Source: an uncultured Nioella sp.
Lineage (GTDB): Bacteria; Pseudomonadota; Alphaproteobacteria; Rhodobacterales; Rhodobacteraceae
Reading direction: 5' to 3'
Length of the DNA stretch: 64,000 bases
Assembly (NCBI GenBank): GCA_947495575.1
Contig: CANLZL010000006.1
Location: 158,197-222,196 of the forward strand
Made by a program: the position numbers and the translations under genes. Below the pieces are notes generated by a model that saw nothing but the letters and a program-made list of their open reading frames with translations, searched no databases and was not told where the DNA came from. Shown here in pieces: positions 17,820 through 26,960 of this stretch. Within the stretch, counting starts at the first letter, position 1; each line of letters begins with the position of its first letter.

Positions 17820-18644
17820 ATGTCTCATACTGGCCTGCCCTTCATGAAAATGCATGGGCTCGGCAATGATTTTGTGGTGATCGACGCGCGGGAGACCGCG
17901 GCGGAGATCACCGCGCCCTTGGCGCGTGCGCTGGCAGACCGTCATATGGGCGTGGGGTTTGACCAACTGGCCCTCATTGAAGCAGGCACAGATTCGGACC
18001 TGCGTTTGGTTTTTTACAATGCTGATGGATCCTTCTCTGCGGCCTGCGGAAACGCCACCCGTTGTATTGCGCGTTATGAGATGGATCGCACTGGTAAGAC
18101 GGCGCTAAGCCTGCGCACGGAACGCGGTCTTTTGCTGGCAGAAGACAAAGGCAATAGCCTGACATCCGTCAATATGGGTCAACCCCAGCTTGATTGGGAT
18201 GAGGTGCCATTATCGGAGGCTATGGACACGTTGAAGCTGCCCATCGATGGCGCCCCAACAGCCACTGGTATGGGCAATCCTCATTGCACTTTCTTTGTTG
18301 AGGATGCCGACGCGATGGATTTGGCGTCGCGTGGTGCTGAAATGGAACATCATCCGCTTTACCCCGAGCGCACGAATGTGCAGTTCGCGCATGTCATTGG
18401 CAAAGACCACCTGCGCATGCGGGTTTGGGAACGCGGAACGGGTATCACCTTGGCCTCGGGCTCATCCTCTTGCGCGACCGCAGTTGCCGCAGCCCGTCGC
18501 GGCTTAACCGGGCGCAGCGTGACCATTGACCTGGACGGCGGTCGCATCTTTATCGACTGGCGCGACGACGGTGTCTGGATGACAGGCCCTACCGCCCATG
18601 TCTTCTCTGGCCACCTGACGCCGGAATTCTTGGCGGGGCTATGA
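17820..18644 (+). CDS. dapF: Diaminopimelate epimerase, second active-site Cys replaced by Ser
   Basis: Converts LL- to meso-diaminopimelate for lysine and peptidoglycan synthesis, without cofactor, using two active-site cysteines. The protein is 274 residues (family about 275), begins [17 protein letters not shown], and keeps the first cysteine in AACGNATRC (C76). The second motif, usually ACGTGACA or ACGSGACA, reads ASGSSSCA, so the position equivalent to the catalytic Cys217 of Haemophilus DapF is S213 (codon TCG); C218 lies five residues later. Start chosen at ATG 17820; an in-frame ATG at 17808 is possible. The mtaB start follows by one base, implying one transcript. Confidence 0.92.
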   Translation: MSHTGLPFMKMHGLGNDFVVIDARETAAEITAPLARALADRHMGVGFDQLALIEAGTDSDLRLVFYNADGSFSAACGNATRCIARYEMDRTGKTALSLRTERGLLLAEDKGNSLTSVNMGQPQLDWDEVPLSEAMDTLKLPIDGAPTATGMGNPHCTFFVEDADAMDLASRGAEMEHHPLYPERTNVQFAHVIGKDHLRMRVWERGTGITLASGSSSCATAVAAARRGLTGRSVTIDLDGGRIFIDWRDDGVWMTGPTAHVFSGHLTPEFLAGL

Positions 18645-18645
18645 A

Positions 18646-19908
18646 ATGTCGACCAAAACCCCGCTATTTCACACTTTGGGATGCCGCCTGAACGCCTATG
18701 AGACTGAGGCGATGAAGGCGCTAACAGCTGAGGCCGGGATCGGCGACGCCGTCGTGGTAAACACTTGCGCGGTCACGGCAGAAGCTGTGCGCAAGGCGCG
18801 CCAAGAGATCCGCAAATTGCGCCGCGATAACCCAAAATCCAAGCTTATCGTCACCGGTTGTGCCGCCCAGACCGAACCAGAAACCTTTCGCGATATGGAC
18901 GAAGTTGATCTGGTCTTGGGCAACCACGAAAAGATGAAGCCCGAAACATGGGCCGGACTGGCGGGCGATTTCATCGGCGAAACCGAAAAGGTCATGGTCG
19001 ACGATATCATGAGCGTGACGGAAACCGCGGGCCATTTGATCGACGGGTTCGGGACGCGCAGTCGTGCCTATGTACAGGTCCAAAATGGCTGCGATCATCG
19101 CTGCACCTTTTGCATCATCCCTTACGGCCGTGGCAATTCGCGATCCGTCCCGGCAGGCGTTGTTATCGACCAGATCAAGCGTTTGGTCGACAAAGGGTTT
19201 AACGAGGTCGTTCTGACCGGGGTCGACCTGACTTCCTGGGGGGCCGATCTGCCCGCAGCGCCAAAGCTGGGCGATCTGGTGATGCGTATCCTGAAACTTG
19301 TGCCCGACCTGCCACGTCTGCGCATCTCGTCGATCGACTCGATCGAGGTGGATGACAATCTGATGCAGGCCATTGCGACCGAACCGCGCCTGATGCCGCA
19401 TCTGCATCTTAGCCTGCAACATGGCGACAACATGATCCTGAAACGGATGAAGCGCCGCCATAACCGTGAAGATGCCATTCGATTTGCCGAAGACGCGCGG
19501 AAATTGCGGCCCGATATGACCTATGGCGCCGATATCATCGCCGGTTTCCCGACCGAAACCGAGGCGATGTTCGAAAACTCGCTGAAACTGGTCGAAGACT
19601 GTGACCTGACATGGCTGCATGTTTTCCCCTATTCCAAGCGGCCGGGCACGCCTGCGGCCAAAATCCCCAATCAGGTGAATGGGGCAGTCATCAAGGAACG
19701 TGCGGCCAGATTGCGCGCAATTGGTGAACAGCAGGTTCAGGCCCATTTGGCGGCCCAGATCGGGCAGACGCATCACATCCTTATGGAAAACCCGCGCATG
19801 GGCCGGACTGCACAGTTTACAGAAGTGCGTTTTGACACTGACCAGCCAGAGGGCCAGATCGTTCGCGCCGTTATTCGCGGGTTGGACGCCGGTCAGCTGG
19901 TCGCGTGA
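18646..19908 (+). CDS. mtaB: tRNA t6A37 methylthiotransferase MtaB
   Basis: Radical-SAM enzyme of 420 residues that adds a methylthio group to t6A37 in tRNAs decoding ANN codons. The N-terminal domain carries three cluster cysteines (C13 in LGCRLN, C41, C72), and the radical-SAM cluster is CDHRCTFC (C149, C153, C156). A TRAM-like C-terminal segment (HHILMENPRMGRTAQF) is present. It starts two bases after the dapF stop, and its own stop overlaps the GST start, so dapF-mtaB-GST-20546 gene form one coupled operon. Distinguished from MiaB by the HTLGCRLNAYE start. Confidence 0.92.
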   Translation: MSTKTPLFHTLGCRLNAYETEAMKALTAEAGIGDAVVVNTCAVTAEAVRKARQEIRKLRRDNPKSKLIVTGCAAQTEPETFRDMDEVDLVLGNHEKMKPETWAGLAGDFIGETEKVMVDDIMSVTETAGHLIDGFGTRSRAYVQVQNGCDHRCTFCIIPYGRGNSRSVPAGVVIDQIKRLVDKGFNEVVLTGVDLTSWGADLPAAPKLGDLVMRILKLVPDLPRLRISSIDSIEVDDNLMQAIATEPRLMPHLHLSLQHGDNMILKRMKRRHNREDAIRFAEDARKLRPDMTYGADIIAGFPTETEAMFENSLKLVEDCDLTWLHVFPYSKRPGTPAAKIPNQVNGAVIKERAARLRAIGEQQVQAHLAAQIGQTHHILMENPRMGRTAQFTEVRFDTDQPEGQIVRAVIRGLDAGQLVA

Positions 19909-20549
19909 CGCTACCGATCCTCTATTCCTTTCGGCGCTGTCCCTACGCCATGCGGGCGAGGCTGGCGATTGCCAGCGCAGGAACGCCGGTTGCCCTTAGG
20001 GAGGTAGTTCTACGCGACAAACCTGCCGCGTTTCTCGCGACCTCACCATCTGCCACGGTACCCTGCCTTGAAAAAATCGATGGGTCGGTCATCGATGAAA
20101 GCCTCGATGTTATGATCTGGGCATTGGAGCTTAATGACCCCGAAGGCCTTCTGACCCGACCAGATGAGGCGGATGCGTTGATTTCCGAGGCCGATGGTCC
20201 GTTCAAGGACGCGCTCGACCGTACAAAATATGCAAGCCGTTTCCCTCAGCATAATGCCAAGGTCGAACGCCAGCGGGCTATGGCGTTCATAAAGGAATTG
20301 GATAGACGGCTTTCCGGTCAAGATTGGCTTTTCGGATCGCGCCCCTGCCTTGCCGATTTTGCAATTTTGCCATTCGTCCGCCAATTCGCCATGATCGACA
20401 AGCCGCGTTTCGATCAGGACGCGGGGGAAGACATCAGGGCATGGCTGGATAGGTTCTTGGCCTCATCTCGCCTTAGCGGGATCATGGCCAAATACCCGGC
20501 TTGGCAGCCTGGGGATGCAGAAACGCAGTTTCCATCGGTGCCGGAATGA
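19905..20549 (+). CDS. Glutathione S-transferase family protein (CPYA type)
   Basis: A 214-residue protein with an N-terminal thioredoxin-fold domain and an alpha-helical C-terminal domain. The active-site-like motif is RRCPYAMRARLA, a glutaredoxin-type CPYA rather than the serine or tyrosine of most GSTs, so thiol-transferase or omega-class chemistry is likely. The GTG start overlaps the mtaB stop (GTGA), and the stop overlaps the next ATG. The substrate is unknown. Confidence 0.85.
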   Translation: MTLPILYSFRRCPYAMRARLAIASAGTPVALREVVLRDKPAAFLATSPSATVPCLEKIDGSVIDESLDVMIWALELNDPEGLLTRPDEADALISEADGPFKDALDRTKYASRFPQHNAKVERQRAMAFIKELDRRLSGQDWLFGSRPCLADFAILPFVRQFAMIDKPRFDQDAGEDIRAWLDRFLASSRLSGIMAKYPAWQPGDAETQFPSVPE

Positions 20550-21079
20550 CCGAGTCGACACTGGAAAGCGCCTTCGATTTCACACCAGACGAGCTGCGCT
20601 GCAACAAATCCGGCGTGCTGTCGAACAGGCAACGATCTCGTGTTCAGGCCTACGCGGCAATCAACCGCAAAGGTCGCAAGTTTGCGCAAATCGCTTTTGG
20701 GCTGACCGCAATTTGTTTTTCTCTACCTCCTCTCTTTCTCCAAGGACCAGGCTTTGATCAGGCGTTTCCTTTTCTTGCAGGGTTTTCAGCCGCCATTTGG
20801 AGTCTCTTTGGCGCAGTTGCAGGCGTGACGTATCTGAAGTCGCGCGACCTAGCCCAGGGCAAGATCAATGAAATCGAAGGGTCAGTTTCGTTGTGGCAGA
20901 AAGAGGTTCAGCGCCACAGTGTCTCTCTTGGGACCGCGTATTTCATAAAGTTGGGTGGGCGCACCTATCAACTTGAGTCGCCAGAGCAGGCAAAAGCCCT
21001 GAAAACGGGCCAAAGCTATCGGTTTTACTTCGTTCCAAACGGGCGCGTTCCGATCATATTGTCCGTTGTCTCCCTCTGA
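20546..21079 (+). CDS. Membrane protein of unknown function
   Basis: A 177-residue protein with two adjacent membrane segments near residues 46-66 and 71-94, then a soluble C-terminal part with a beta-rich pattern (TAYFIKLGGRTYQLES). The architecture resembles small membrane proteins with an SH3-like or PH-like tail, but I do not recognise a family. Start at ATG 20546 overlaps the GST stop (ATGA), so it is coupled to the dapF-mtaB-GST operon. Confidence 0.7.
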   Translation: MTESTLESAFDFTPDELRCNKSGVLSNRQRSRVQAYAAINRKGRKFAQIAFGLTAICFSLPPLFLQGPGFDQAFPFLAGFSAAIWSLFGAVAGVTYLKSRDLAQGKINEIEGSVSLWQKEVQRHSVSLGTAYFIKLGGRTYQLESPEQAKALKTGQSYRFYFVPNGRVPIILSVVSL

Positions 21080-21175
21080 CGGAAGTTACAAAGCAAGCAG
21101 ATATTGGCACAATTCTTCGCTTGTCATACGGCGTGTTGATGCCCCAGTTTTCCGCCAACAAAGCGGAGCCGCGTT

Positions 21176-21802
21176 ATGCACCCAAATCCAATCTTTCGAT
21201 CCGAAGATCAATCGCGCCACATTGAATTCGCCCGCTCTCGGGGGTTTGGCCAACTGGCAATAAATGCCGATCCAGCACCGCTGGTTTCCCATATACCGTT
21301 CATTCTTTCTGAGGATGGAAAGTGCGCGGATTTTCATTTGGTGCGATCAACTCAGATTGCCCGCGCAGTTAATACCGAAACACCCGCCGTTCTTACGATT
21401 TCGGGATCAGACGGATATGTCTCTCCAGATTGGTACGGCATCCCCGATCAAGTTCCGACATGGAACTATATCGCCGTTCATTTACGCGGTCAGATTGGTC
21501 CATTGGAAGCCGAAGAATTGCGTGGTTCCATAGACCGTCTAACGGCCTTTTTCGAAGCAAAACTAGCCCCCAAGACGCCGTGGGTAAGCACCAAAATGCA
21601 ACAGGAAGCATTGAACCGCATGATGCGCATGATCCGGCCCTTCAGGTTCGATGTCGCGTCCGTCGATGGCACATGGAAACTGAACCAGAACAAAACTGCC
21701 GCCGCGCGAAAAAACGCGGCAACCGAAATCCAGTCCTCTCCCATTGGAATGGAAACAGGAAACCTGGCCCAGTTGATGCAATCGGTTCTTAGCGAAGAAT
21801 AG
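21176..21802 (+). CDS. PaiB-like FMN-binding negative transcriptional regulator
   Basis: A 208-residue protein matching the PaiB/FMN-binding split-barrel family. Seen: the opening MHPNPIFR, SHIPFIL near residue 39, the PAVLTISGSDGYVSPDWYG motif near 74-92, and VPTWNYIAVHLRG. Bacillus PaiB is called a repressor of sporulation and protease genes, but many homologues are simply flavin-binding proteins. It stands 96 bases after the previous gene, probably with its own promoter. Confidence 0.88.
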   Translation: MHPNPIFRSEDQSRHIEFARSRGFGQLAINADPAPLVSHIPFILSEDGKCADFHLVRSTQIARAVNTETPAVLTISGSDGYVSPDWYGIPDQVPTWNYIAVHLRGQIGPLEAEELRGSIDRLTAFFEAKLAPKTPWVSTKMQQEALNRMMRMIRPFRFDVASVDGTWKLNQNKTAAARKNAATEIQSSPIGMETGNLAQLMQSVLSEE

Positions 21803-21849
21803 ACAGGGCGGGGCCGAGACCCTACCTATTGATCTTAAGGAGGATTCAT

Positions 21850-22131
21850 ATGGCCATTCCATTCGCTCCAATCGCAGCCGCCGTTTTTAAATACGGATCG
21901 GTCGTGCTGGCGGGTTACGCTATTGCGCGAGCAACATCGCCCGGACGGCTTGATCAGCATGTCGAAGACGTCATGGACAACACTGCAGAAGGTATCACTG
22001 TTAAATCTGAAGATGACCAGATCAACGCAACATTCCGGTGGGTCCGCTCCTTCCGGTTGAATCCCACCGGGCGCGGGCTTTCGATAGATGCAACCGCGCT
22101 GACCCGTCTAAAGGTAAGGCGCCTGACATAA
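21850..22131 (+). CDS. Conserved-looking small protein, unknown
   Basis: A 93-residue protein starting at an ATG preceded by AAGGAGGATTCAT, an excellent ribosome site. One hydrophobic segment covers residues 4-26; the rest is polar with a TFRWVRSFRLNPTGRG stretch. No family recognised. Its TAA stop shares one base with the start of the GST gene (TAATG), so the two are coupled. It is probably the first gene of a three-gene operon ending with the GNAT gene. Confidence 0.7.
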   Translation: MAIPFAPIAAAVFKYGSVVLAGYAIARATSPGRLDQHVEDVMDNTAEGITVKSEDDQINATFRWVRSFRLNPTGRGLSIDATALTRLKVRRLT

Positions 22132-22730
22132 TGAAACTAATTTCTTCTCCGACCTCTCCCTTTGTTCGCACCGTTCGCGTCTTGATCCGTGAAACCGGGC
22201 AGGATGTTGATGAGGCCCCTGTTGCCACATCGCCGATGGCGACGGATCCGAGCGTCTTGACCGGCAACCCACTGGGAAAAATCCCGGCCCTTATTCGCGA
22301 AGAGGGGCCCGCGCTTTACGACAGTCGCGTGATTTGCCGCTACCTTGACCATCGCGCCGGAACAGACATGTACCCGGAAACGCGGTTGTGGGAGACACTG
22401 ACGCTTGAGGCTACGGCGCAAGGCATCATGGATTCAGCAGTGTCCTGTGCCTACGAGCGCCGCGTACGACCAGAGGAGTTTCAGTTCGACGGCTGGATCG
22501 AAGCGCAATGGACCAAAGTCTCCCGCGCGTTGGACGCTATCGAAGAACGCTGGATGAGCCATCTTTTGGGACCGCTTGATGCAGCGCATATCGCGACCGG
22601 CTGCGCGCTTGGATACCTCGATTTCCGATTTGGCGATCGAAATTGGCGCAAAGGCCGTCCGAACTTGGCCGCATGGTTCGAAGCGTTCAACACGCGCCCT
22701 TCAATGAAAGAAACAGAACCCGAAGGATGA
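22131..22730 (+). CDS. Glutathione S-transferase family protein
   Basis: A 199-residue GST-like protein that opens MKLISSPTSPFVRTVRVLI, with a serine in the usual SP motif near residues 8-10, and a C-terminal helical domain ending near residue 199. Detoxification or reduction with glutathione is the family role; the substrate is unknown. ATG at 22131 shares a base with the upstream stop, and its own stop overlaps the GNAT start (ATGA). Confidence 0.85.
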   Translation: MKLISSPTSPFVRTVRVLIRETGQDVDEAPVATSPMATDPSVLTGNPLGKIPALIREEGPALYDSRVICRYLDHRAGTDMYPETRLWETLTLEATAQGIMDSAVSCAYERRVRPEEFQFDGWIEAQWTKVSRALDAIEERWMSHLLGPLDAAHIATGCALGYLDFRFGDRNWRKGRPNLAAWFEAFNTRPSMKETEPEG

Positions 22731-23155
22731 AAATTGCTGTTGCAACGGACCCGGACACCCGCCAGGCCTGTTTTGATATACGCAGGGCTGTCTTTATCGA
22801 AGAGCAGGGCGTTACCGAAGAGGAGGAGTGGGATGGGCTGGAAGATCAGTGCATCCATTTTCTTGCACTTGATGGGGAAACCCCTGCCGCAACCATTCGT
22901 GTGTTTCTCGAAGGCAGCACGGCCAAGGTCCAGCGCGTCGCGGTGATGAAATCCCACCGTGGCACGGGTCTAGGCCAATTGATCATGAACACCGTTTTGG
23001 ACACGCTGACCCTGCGCGGGGTCAAATTCGCGAAACTCGAGGCTCAGGTCTATGCGATCCCGTTTTACGAAAGGCTTGGCTTTGCGGCAGAAGGGCCTGA
23101 GTTTGACGATGCGGGCATTCCGCATCGCTTGATGACGCGAAAACTTGAGGACTAA
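22727..23155 (+). CDS. GNAT family N-acetyltransferase (ElaA/YitI-like)
   Basis: A 142-residue acetyltransferase. The FDIRRAVFIEEQGV segment near residues 16-29 is typical of the ElaA-like branch, and the acetyl-CoA loop is SHRGTGLGQLIM near 77-88. The PFYERLGF motif occurs near 115. Translation is coupled to the GST gene by a four-base overlap. The acetyl acceptor is not predictable. Confidence 0.87.
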   Translation: MKIAVATDPDTRQACFDIRRAVFIEEQGVTEEEEWDGLEDQCIHFLALDGETPAATIRVFLEGSTAKVQRVAVMKSHRGTGLGQLIMNTVLDTLTLRGVKFAKLEAQVYAIPFYERLGFAAEGPEFDDAGIPHRLMTRKLED

Positions 23156-23450
23156 CACTCCGGGATGGCCCGACGAATCGGGCATGATCCAACATGTTCC
23201 CACAACGCATTTTGCTACGCATTTAACCGGCCTCTCCACACGCATTCCGTAGCCGGTCAAAAGCTATGGCGCAGATTGAGGTTGCCCGCAGGCCTCAACT
23301 GCGACATTTCGGGCGGTCTGCGCGCGTTTGTCCGCTGGACGAAAGGGGTCTTGCGCTTATACAAGGCGCAGGATTGGCTGCGGGTTCGCCCGTGGCCTGG
23401 CAGGAATTTGGGCCCCTGAAACGGGCCATTTGATGAGGGAGACGCTTTCG

Positions 23451-24029
23451 GTGTCAAACGCAGAAGACCATCCCAGCTCCCGCCGCGACTTTCTGTACTA
23501 CGCCACCGGTGGTGTAAGTGCTGTCGCCGCCGGGGCTGCAGTCTGGCCGCTCGTTAACCAGATGAACCCATCCGCCGACGTTCAGGCCGCTTCGACATTG
23601 CGTGTCGACGTGTCCACATTGACGCCCGGCACACAATTGACGGTTCTCTTTTTGGGCAAGCCAATTTTCATTCGTCGTCGTACGGAAGAAGAGATCGAAG
23701 CGGGCCGCGCCGCAGATGCCGACATCACTGTCGACACCAATGCGCGTAACCCCAATGCAGGCGACGACGCCTCAGCGGCGGACCAAAACCGGACCCTGGC
23801 CGACTTCGCAGGTGAAAACACCGGCGAATGGTTGGTGATGCAAGGCGTCTGTACGCACCTTGGCTGTGTGCCATTGGGCGACGGTGCAGGCGACTTTGGC
23901 GGTTGGTTCTGCCCCTGCCACGGCTCTCACTACGACACGGCGGGCCGTATCCGCCGCGGACCAGCGCCTGAGAACCTTCCGGTTCCTGCTGCGTCATTCG
24001 TCGACGAAACAACAATCCTCTTGGGTTAA
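23451..24029 (+). CDS. petA: Ubiquinol-cytochrome c reductase Rieske iron-sulfur subunit
   Basis: Rieske subunit of the cytochrome bc1 complex, 192 residues. The N-terminal Tat-type anchor ([12 protein letters not shown]) is followed by one membrane helix and the periplasmic domain. The 2Fe-2S ligands are in [10 protein letters not shown] and [10 protein letters not shown] use GTG at 23451, giving [14 protein letters not shown] as in Rhodobacter PetA, with GAGGGAGA upstream; an ATG 18 bases earlier is in frame but less likely. First gene of petABC. The 295 bases upstream (23156-23450) must hold the promoter; I see no gene there and no convincing -35/-10 pair. Confidence 0.95.
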   Translation: MSNAEDHPSSRRDFLYYATGGVSAVAAGAAVWPLVNQMNPSADVQAASTLRVDVSTLTPGTQLTVLFLGKPIFIRRRTEEEIEAGRAADADITVDTNARNPNAGDDASAADQNRTLADFAGENTGEWLVMQGVCTHLGCVPLGDGAGDFGGWFCPCHGSHYDTAGRIRRGPAPENLPVPAASFVDETTILLG

Positions 24030-24040
24030 GGGAGCAAGAC

Positions 24041-25384
24041 ATGTCGGGCATTCCCCACGACCATTACGAGCCGAAATCCAACGCTGAGAAGTGGCTGCAC
24101 AGCCGCCTTCCCGTTGTTGGCCTGCTCTATGACACCCTGATGATCCCCACGCCTAAGAACCTGAACTGGATGTGGATCTGGGGCATCGTTCTGGCGTTCT
24201 GCCTTGCGATGCAAATTGCAACTGGCGTTATCCTGGTGATGCACTACACGCCGCATGTCGATTTGGCCTTTGCCTCAATCGAACACATCATGCGGAACGT
24301 GAACGGTGGCTGGGCCATTCGCTATATCCATATGAACGGCGCCTCGCTGTTCTTTATCGCCGTGTATCTGCACATCTTCCGCGGTCTTTACTACGGCTCT
24401 TACAAAGCCCCGCGTGAGATCACATGGATCATCGGTATGCTGATCTACCTGTTGATGATGGGCACTGCATTCATGGGCTACGTTCTGCCTTGGGGTCAGA
24501 TGTCCTTCTGGGGTGCAACGGTTATCACCGGCCTCTTTGGGGCGATCCCCTTCATTGGGGAAGCGATCCAAACCTGGCTTTTGGGCGGGCCTGCCGTGGA
24601 CAACGCCACTCTGAACCGCTTCTTGTCACTGCACTTCCTGCTGCCATTCGTAATCGCTGGCCTTGTGATTGTTCACATCTGGGCCTTCCACACCACGGGC
24701 AACAACAACCCAACCGGAGTTGAAGTGCGCCGCAGCTCGAAAAAAGACGCAGAGGCAGACACCCTGCCCTTCTGGCCCTATTTCGTGATCAAGGATTTCT
24801 TCGCCCTGGCGGTTGTTCTTGTCGGCTTCTTCGCAGTTGTTGGCTTCATGCCAAACTATCTGGGCCACCCCGATAACTATATCGAGGCCAATGCCCTAGC
24901 GACGCCAGCACACATCGTTCCGGAATGGTACTTCCTGCCGTTCTACGCCATCTTGCGTGCTTTCACCGGTGACGTTTGGGTTGTGATGTTTGCTAGCTGG
25001 ATCACCGGCGGCATCGTCGATGCGAAGTTCTTTGGTGTTATCGCCATGTTCGGTGCTATCGCGGTGATGGCCCTGGCACCATGGCTCGACACTTCCTCGG
25101 TTCGCTCTGGCCGGTACCGTCCGCAGTTTAAGTGGTGGTTCTGGCTTTTGGCCTTCGACTTTATGGTGCTGATGTGGGCCGGTGCACGTCCTGCTGAGCC
25201 GCCATATTCCACCATTTCGCTGATCGGCGCGACCTACTGGTTCGCTTACTTCCTGGTCATCCTGCCGCTCTTGGGCATCTTCGAGAAGCCCCACGCGCAG
25301 CCGGAAACCATCGAAGCCGATTTCAAAGAGCATTACGGCAAGTCCGGGTCCGAAGGCGAAGCTGCCTCGACCCCGGCCGAGTAA
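24041..25384 (+). CDS. petB: Cytochrome b of the bc1 complex
   Basis: Integral membrane quinol oxidase subunit of 447 residues with eight helices and two b hemes. Heme-ligand histidines lie in the second and fourth helices (for example [16 protein letters not shown]), and the Qo-site PEWY motif is in [13 protein letters not shown] near residue 291. The start follows GGGAGCAAG and lies 11 bases after petA. The length is close to the 437-445 residues of Rhodobacter cytochrome b. Confidence 0.97.
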   Translation: MSGIPHDHYEPKSNAEKWLHSRLPVVGLLYDTLMIPTPKNLNWMWIWGIVLAFCLAMQIATGVILVMHYTPHVDLAFASIEHIMRNVNGGWAIRYIHMNGASLFFIAVYLHIFRGLYYGSYKAPREITWIIGMLIYLLMMGTAFMGYVLPWGQMSFWGATVITGLFGAIPFIGEAIQTWLLGGPAVDNATLNRFLSLHFLLPFVIAGLVIVHIWAFHTTGNNNPTGVEVRRSSKKDAEADTLPFWPYFVIKDFFALAVVLVGFFAVVGFMPNYLGHPDNYIEANALATPAHIVPEWYFLPFYAILRAFTGDVWVVMFASWITGGIVDAKFFGVIAMFGAIAVMALAPWLDTSSVRSGRYRPQFKWWFWLLAFDFMVLMWAGARPAEPPYSTISLIGATYWFAYFLVILPLLGIFEKPHAQPETIEADFKEHYGKSGSEGEAASTPAE

Positions 25385-25403
25385 AAGAGAAGGACTGACA
25401 GAT

Positions 25404-26201
25404 ATGTTCAGGAAACTTGCCCTTACCGCGCTGGCGGCCGTAGCTCTCTCTGGTGCTCCGGCACTAGCGGCTGGCGATGGTGGCCATGTTGAGAACTACC
25501 GGTTCTCATTCGACGGCCCCTTTGGCACCTATGACCAGAACCAGCTGCAACGCGGCCTTCAGGTCTATACCGAGGTTTGCTCGGCCTGCCACGGCCTGCG
25601 TTATGTTCCGATCCGGTCGCTGTCTGACGAGGATGGCCCCGGCATCCCGGAAGATCAGGTTCGCGCTTATATCGAACAGAACTTCATTGAAGTCTGGGAT
25701 GATGACCTGCGTGACTACCGCCCTGCGATTCCCGGCGACAACTTCCCGGAAGTGACCAGCGCCGGCGCGCCTGACCTCAGCCTGATGGCTAAGGCGCGTC
25801 TCGGCTTCCACGGTCCTGCCGGTCTGGCGTTGAACAACCTTGTCTTCGGCATCGGTGGTCCAGAATACATCGCCTCGCTTCTGCATGGCTACAACGGTCA
25901 TGACGAAGAGATGGCTGGCACGCTGCTTTACGGCAACGACACCTTCCCGGGTGGTCTGATCTCAATGGCGCCTCCGCTTTTTGACGGTCAGGTTGAATTC
26001 AACGATGGATCGCCCAACGACGTAGAGCATATGGCGCAAGACGTTGCTGCGTTTCTGATGTGGGCAGCTGAGCCAGAAATGATGGCGCGCAAGCGTCTTG
26101 GTTTCACCGCCGTGATCCTTTTGGGCATCCTCTCGGTCCTGCTCTACCTGACCAACAAGCGCCTTTGGGCACCGGTCAAGCGGGCCGCCAAAGAGCAATA
26201 A
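25404..26201 (+). CDS. petC: Cytochrome c1
   Basis: Periplasmic c-type heme subunit of bc1, 265 residues. A signal peptide ending APALAAG covers about 22 residues; the heme motif is CSACH near residue 55; the axial methionine is in SMAPPLF; and a C-terminal membrane anchor spans about residues 233-251. Follows petB by 19 bases and ends 22 bases before a strong terminator, so petABC is a complete operon. Confidence 0.97.
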   Translation: MFRKLALTALAAVALSGAPALAAGDGGHVENYRFSFDGPFGTYDQNQLQRGLQVYTEVCSACHGLRYVPIRSLSDEDGPGIPEDQVRAYIEQNFIEVWDDDLRDYRPAIPGDNFPEVTSAGAPDLSLMAKARLGFHGPAGLALNNLVFGIGGPEYIASLLHGYNGHDEEMAGTLLYGNDTFPGGLISMAPPLFDGQVEFNDGSPNDVEHMAQDVAAFLMWAAEPEMMARKRLGFTAVILLGILSVLLYLTNKRLWAPVKRAAKEQ

Positions 26202-26223
26202 GCTCTTCCAGATACACAAATTG

Positions 26224-26250
26224 AAAACGCGCCCTTCGGGGCGCGTTTTT
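26224..26250. terminator. Rho-independent terminator after petC
   Basis: An 11-base-pair stem AAAACGCGCCC / GGGCGCGTTTT with a TTCG tetraloop and a T-run. It can work in both directions and also lies just beyond the thiQ stop on the minus strand. Confidence 0.92.
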
Positions 26251-26270
26251 CGTTTCAGACATCCTACGCC

Positions 26271-26960
26271 TTACATCCAGGGTTTGAGGGCGGCAGGCGG
26301 ATTGGCAAGGATCTGCTCAAGCGGGCCGTAAAGTGAAATGGCACCATCCTCCAAAAGGCATAAATCTGTGCAAAGCTTTTCCACGTCACGCAAATCATGG
26401 CTGACCATCACCAAGGTCAACCCGGTCTTGACGCAAAGCTCATCCACCAACGCCAACATCTCACTGCGAAGCCCCGGATCAAGGGCCGCAAATGGTTCAT
26501 CCAGCAGGGCCAAAGGTTTCTGCCGCAACAACATCCGCGCCAGCGCAACACGGCTGCGTTGCCCCCCGGACAAGTCGCCGGGTAACCTGGCGTCCATGCC
26601 AGACAGACCGACCTGCTCCAATGCATCGCCAATAGCGCCCTGCTGATCACTGTCGAATCGTAAATCGGGCCTAAGACCCAGGCCAACATTCTGAAAAACG
26701 GTCAGATGCGGGAACAGGTTGCCCTCTTGAAACAGAAGGCTGAGCGGCCGTTGCGGAACCGGGACATTTGTAACCACTTCACTGTTGATCCGAATTTGCC
26801 CGGCATCTGGCGTCAGGAACCCGGCGATGACACTCAACAATGTCGATTTTCCGCCACCGGACGGGCCCAGAACCCCCAGTCGACGGCCCTTTGCCAGCGC
26901 CAGATCGGCGCTTAGGTGAAAGTCACCCATGCGGAGGCTGATCGCTTCAAGTTGCAGCAT
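26271..26960 (-). CDS. thiQ: Thiamine ABC transporter ATP-binding protein ThiQ
   Basis: ATPase of 229 residues for thiamine/TPP import. Walker A GPSGGGKST (near residues 36-44), signature LSGGQ, Walker B LALLDEP and the switch histidine in VSHD are all intact. The start at ATG 26960 overlaps the end of thiP by 14 bases; a start at 26999 would lie deeper inside thiP. Last gene of thiBPQ. Confidence 0.9.
   Translation of the reverse strand: MLQLEAISLRMGDFHLSADLALAKGRRLGVLGPSGGGKSTLLSVIAGFLTPDAGQIRINSEVVTNVPVPQRPLSLLFQEGNLFPHLTVFQNVGLGLRPDLRFDSDQQGAIGDALEQVGLSGMDARLPGDLSGGQRSRVALARMLLRQKPLALLDEPFAALDPGLRSEMLALVDELCVKTGLTLVMVSHDLRDVEKLCTDLCLLEDGAISLYGPLEQILANPPAALKPWM

Noticed and set aside
18721..19776. 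351-codon minus-strand open frame
   Set aside because: Antisense shadow of mtaB, caused by its codon bias; mtaB has all cluster cysteines.
23328..23362. Sigma-70 promoter (TTGTCC and TTATAC) for petABC
   Set aside because: The spacing between the boxes is 23 bases, too long; no better pair is visible.
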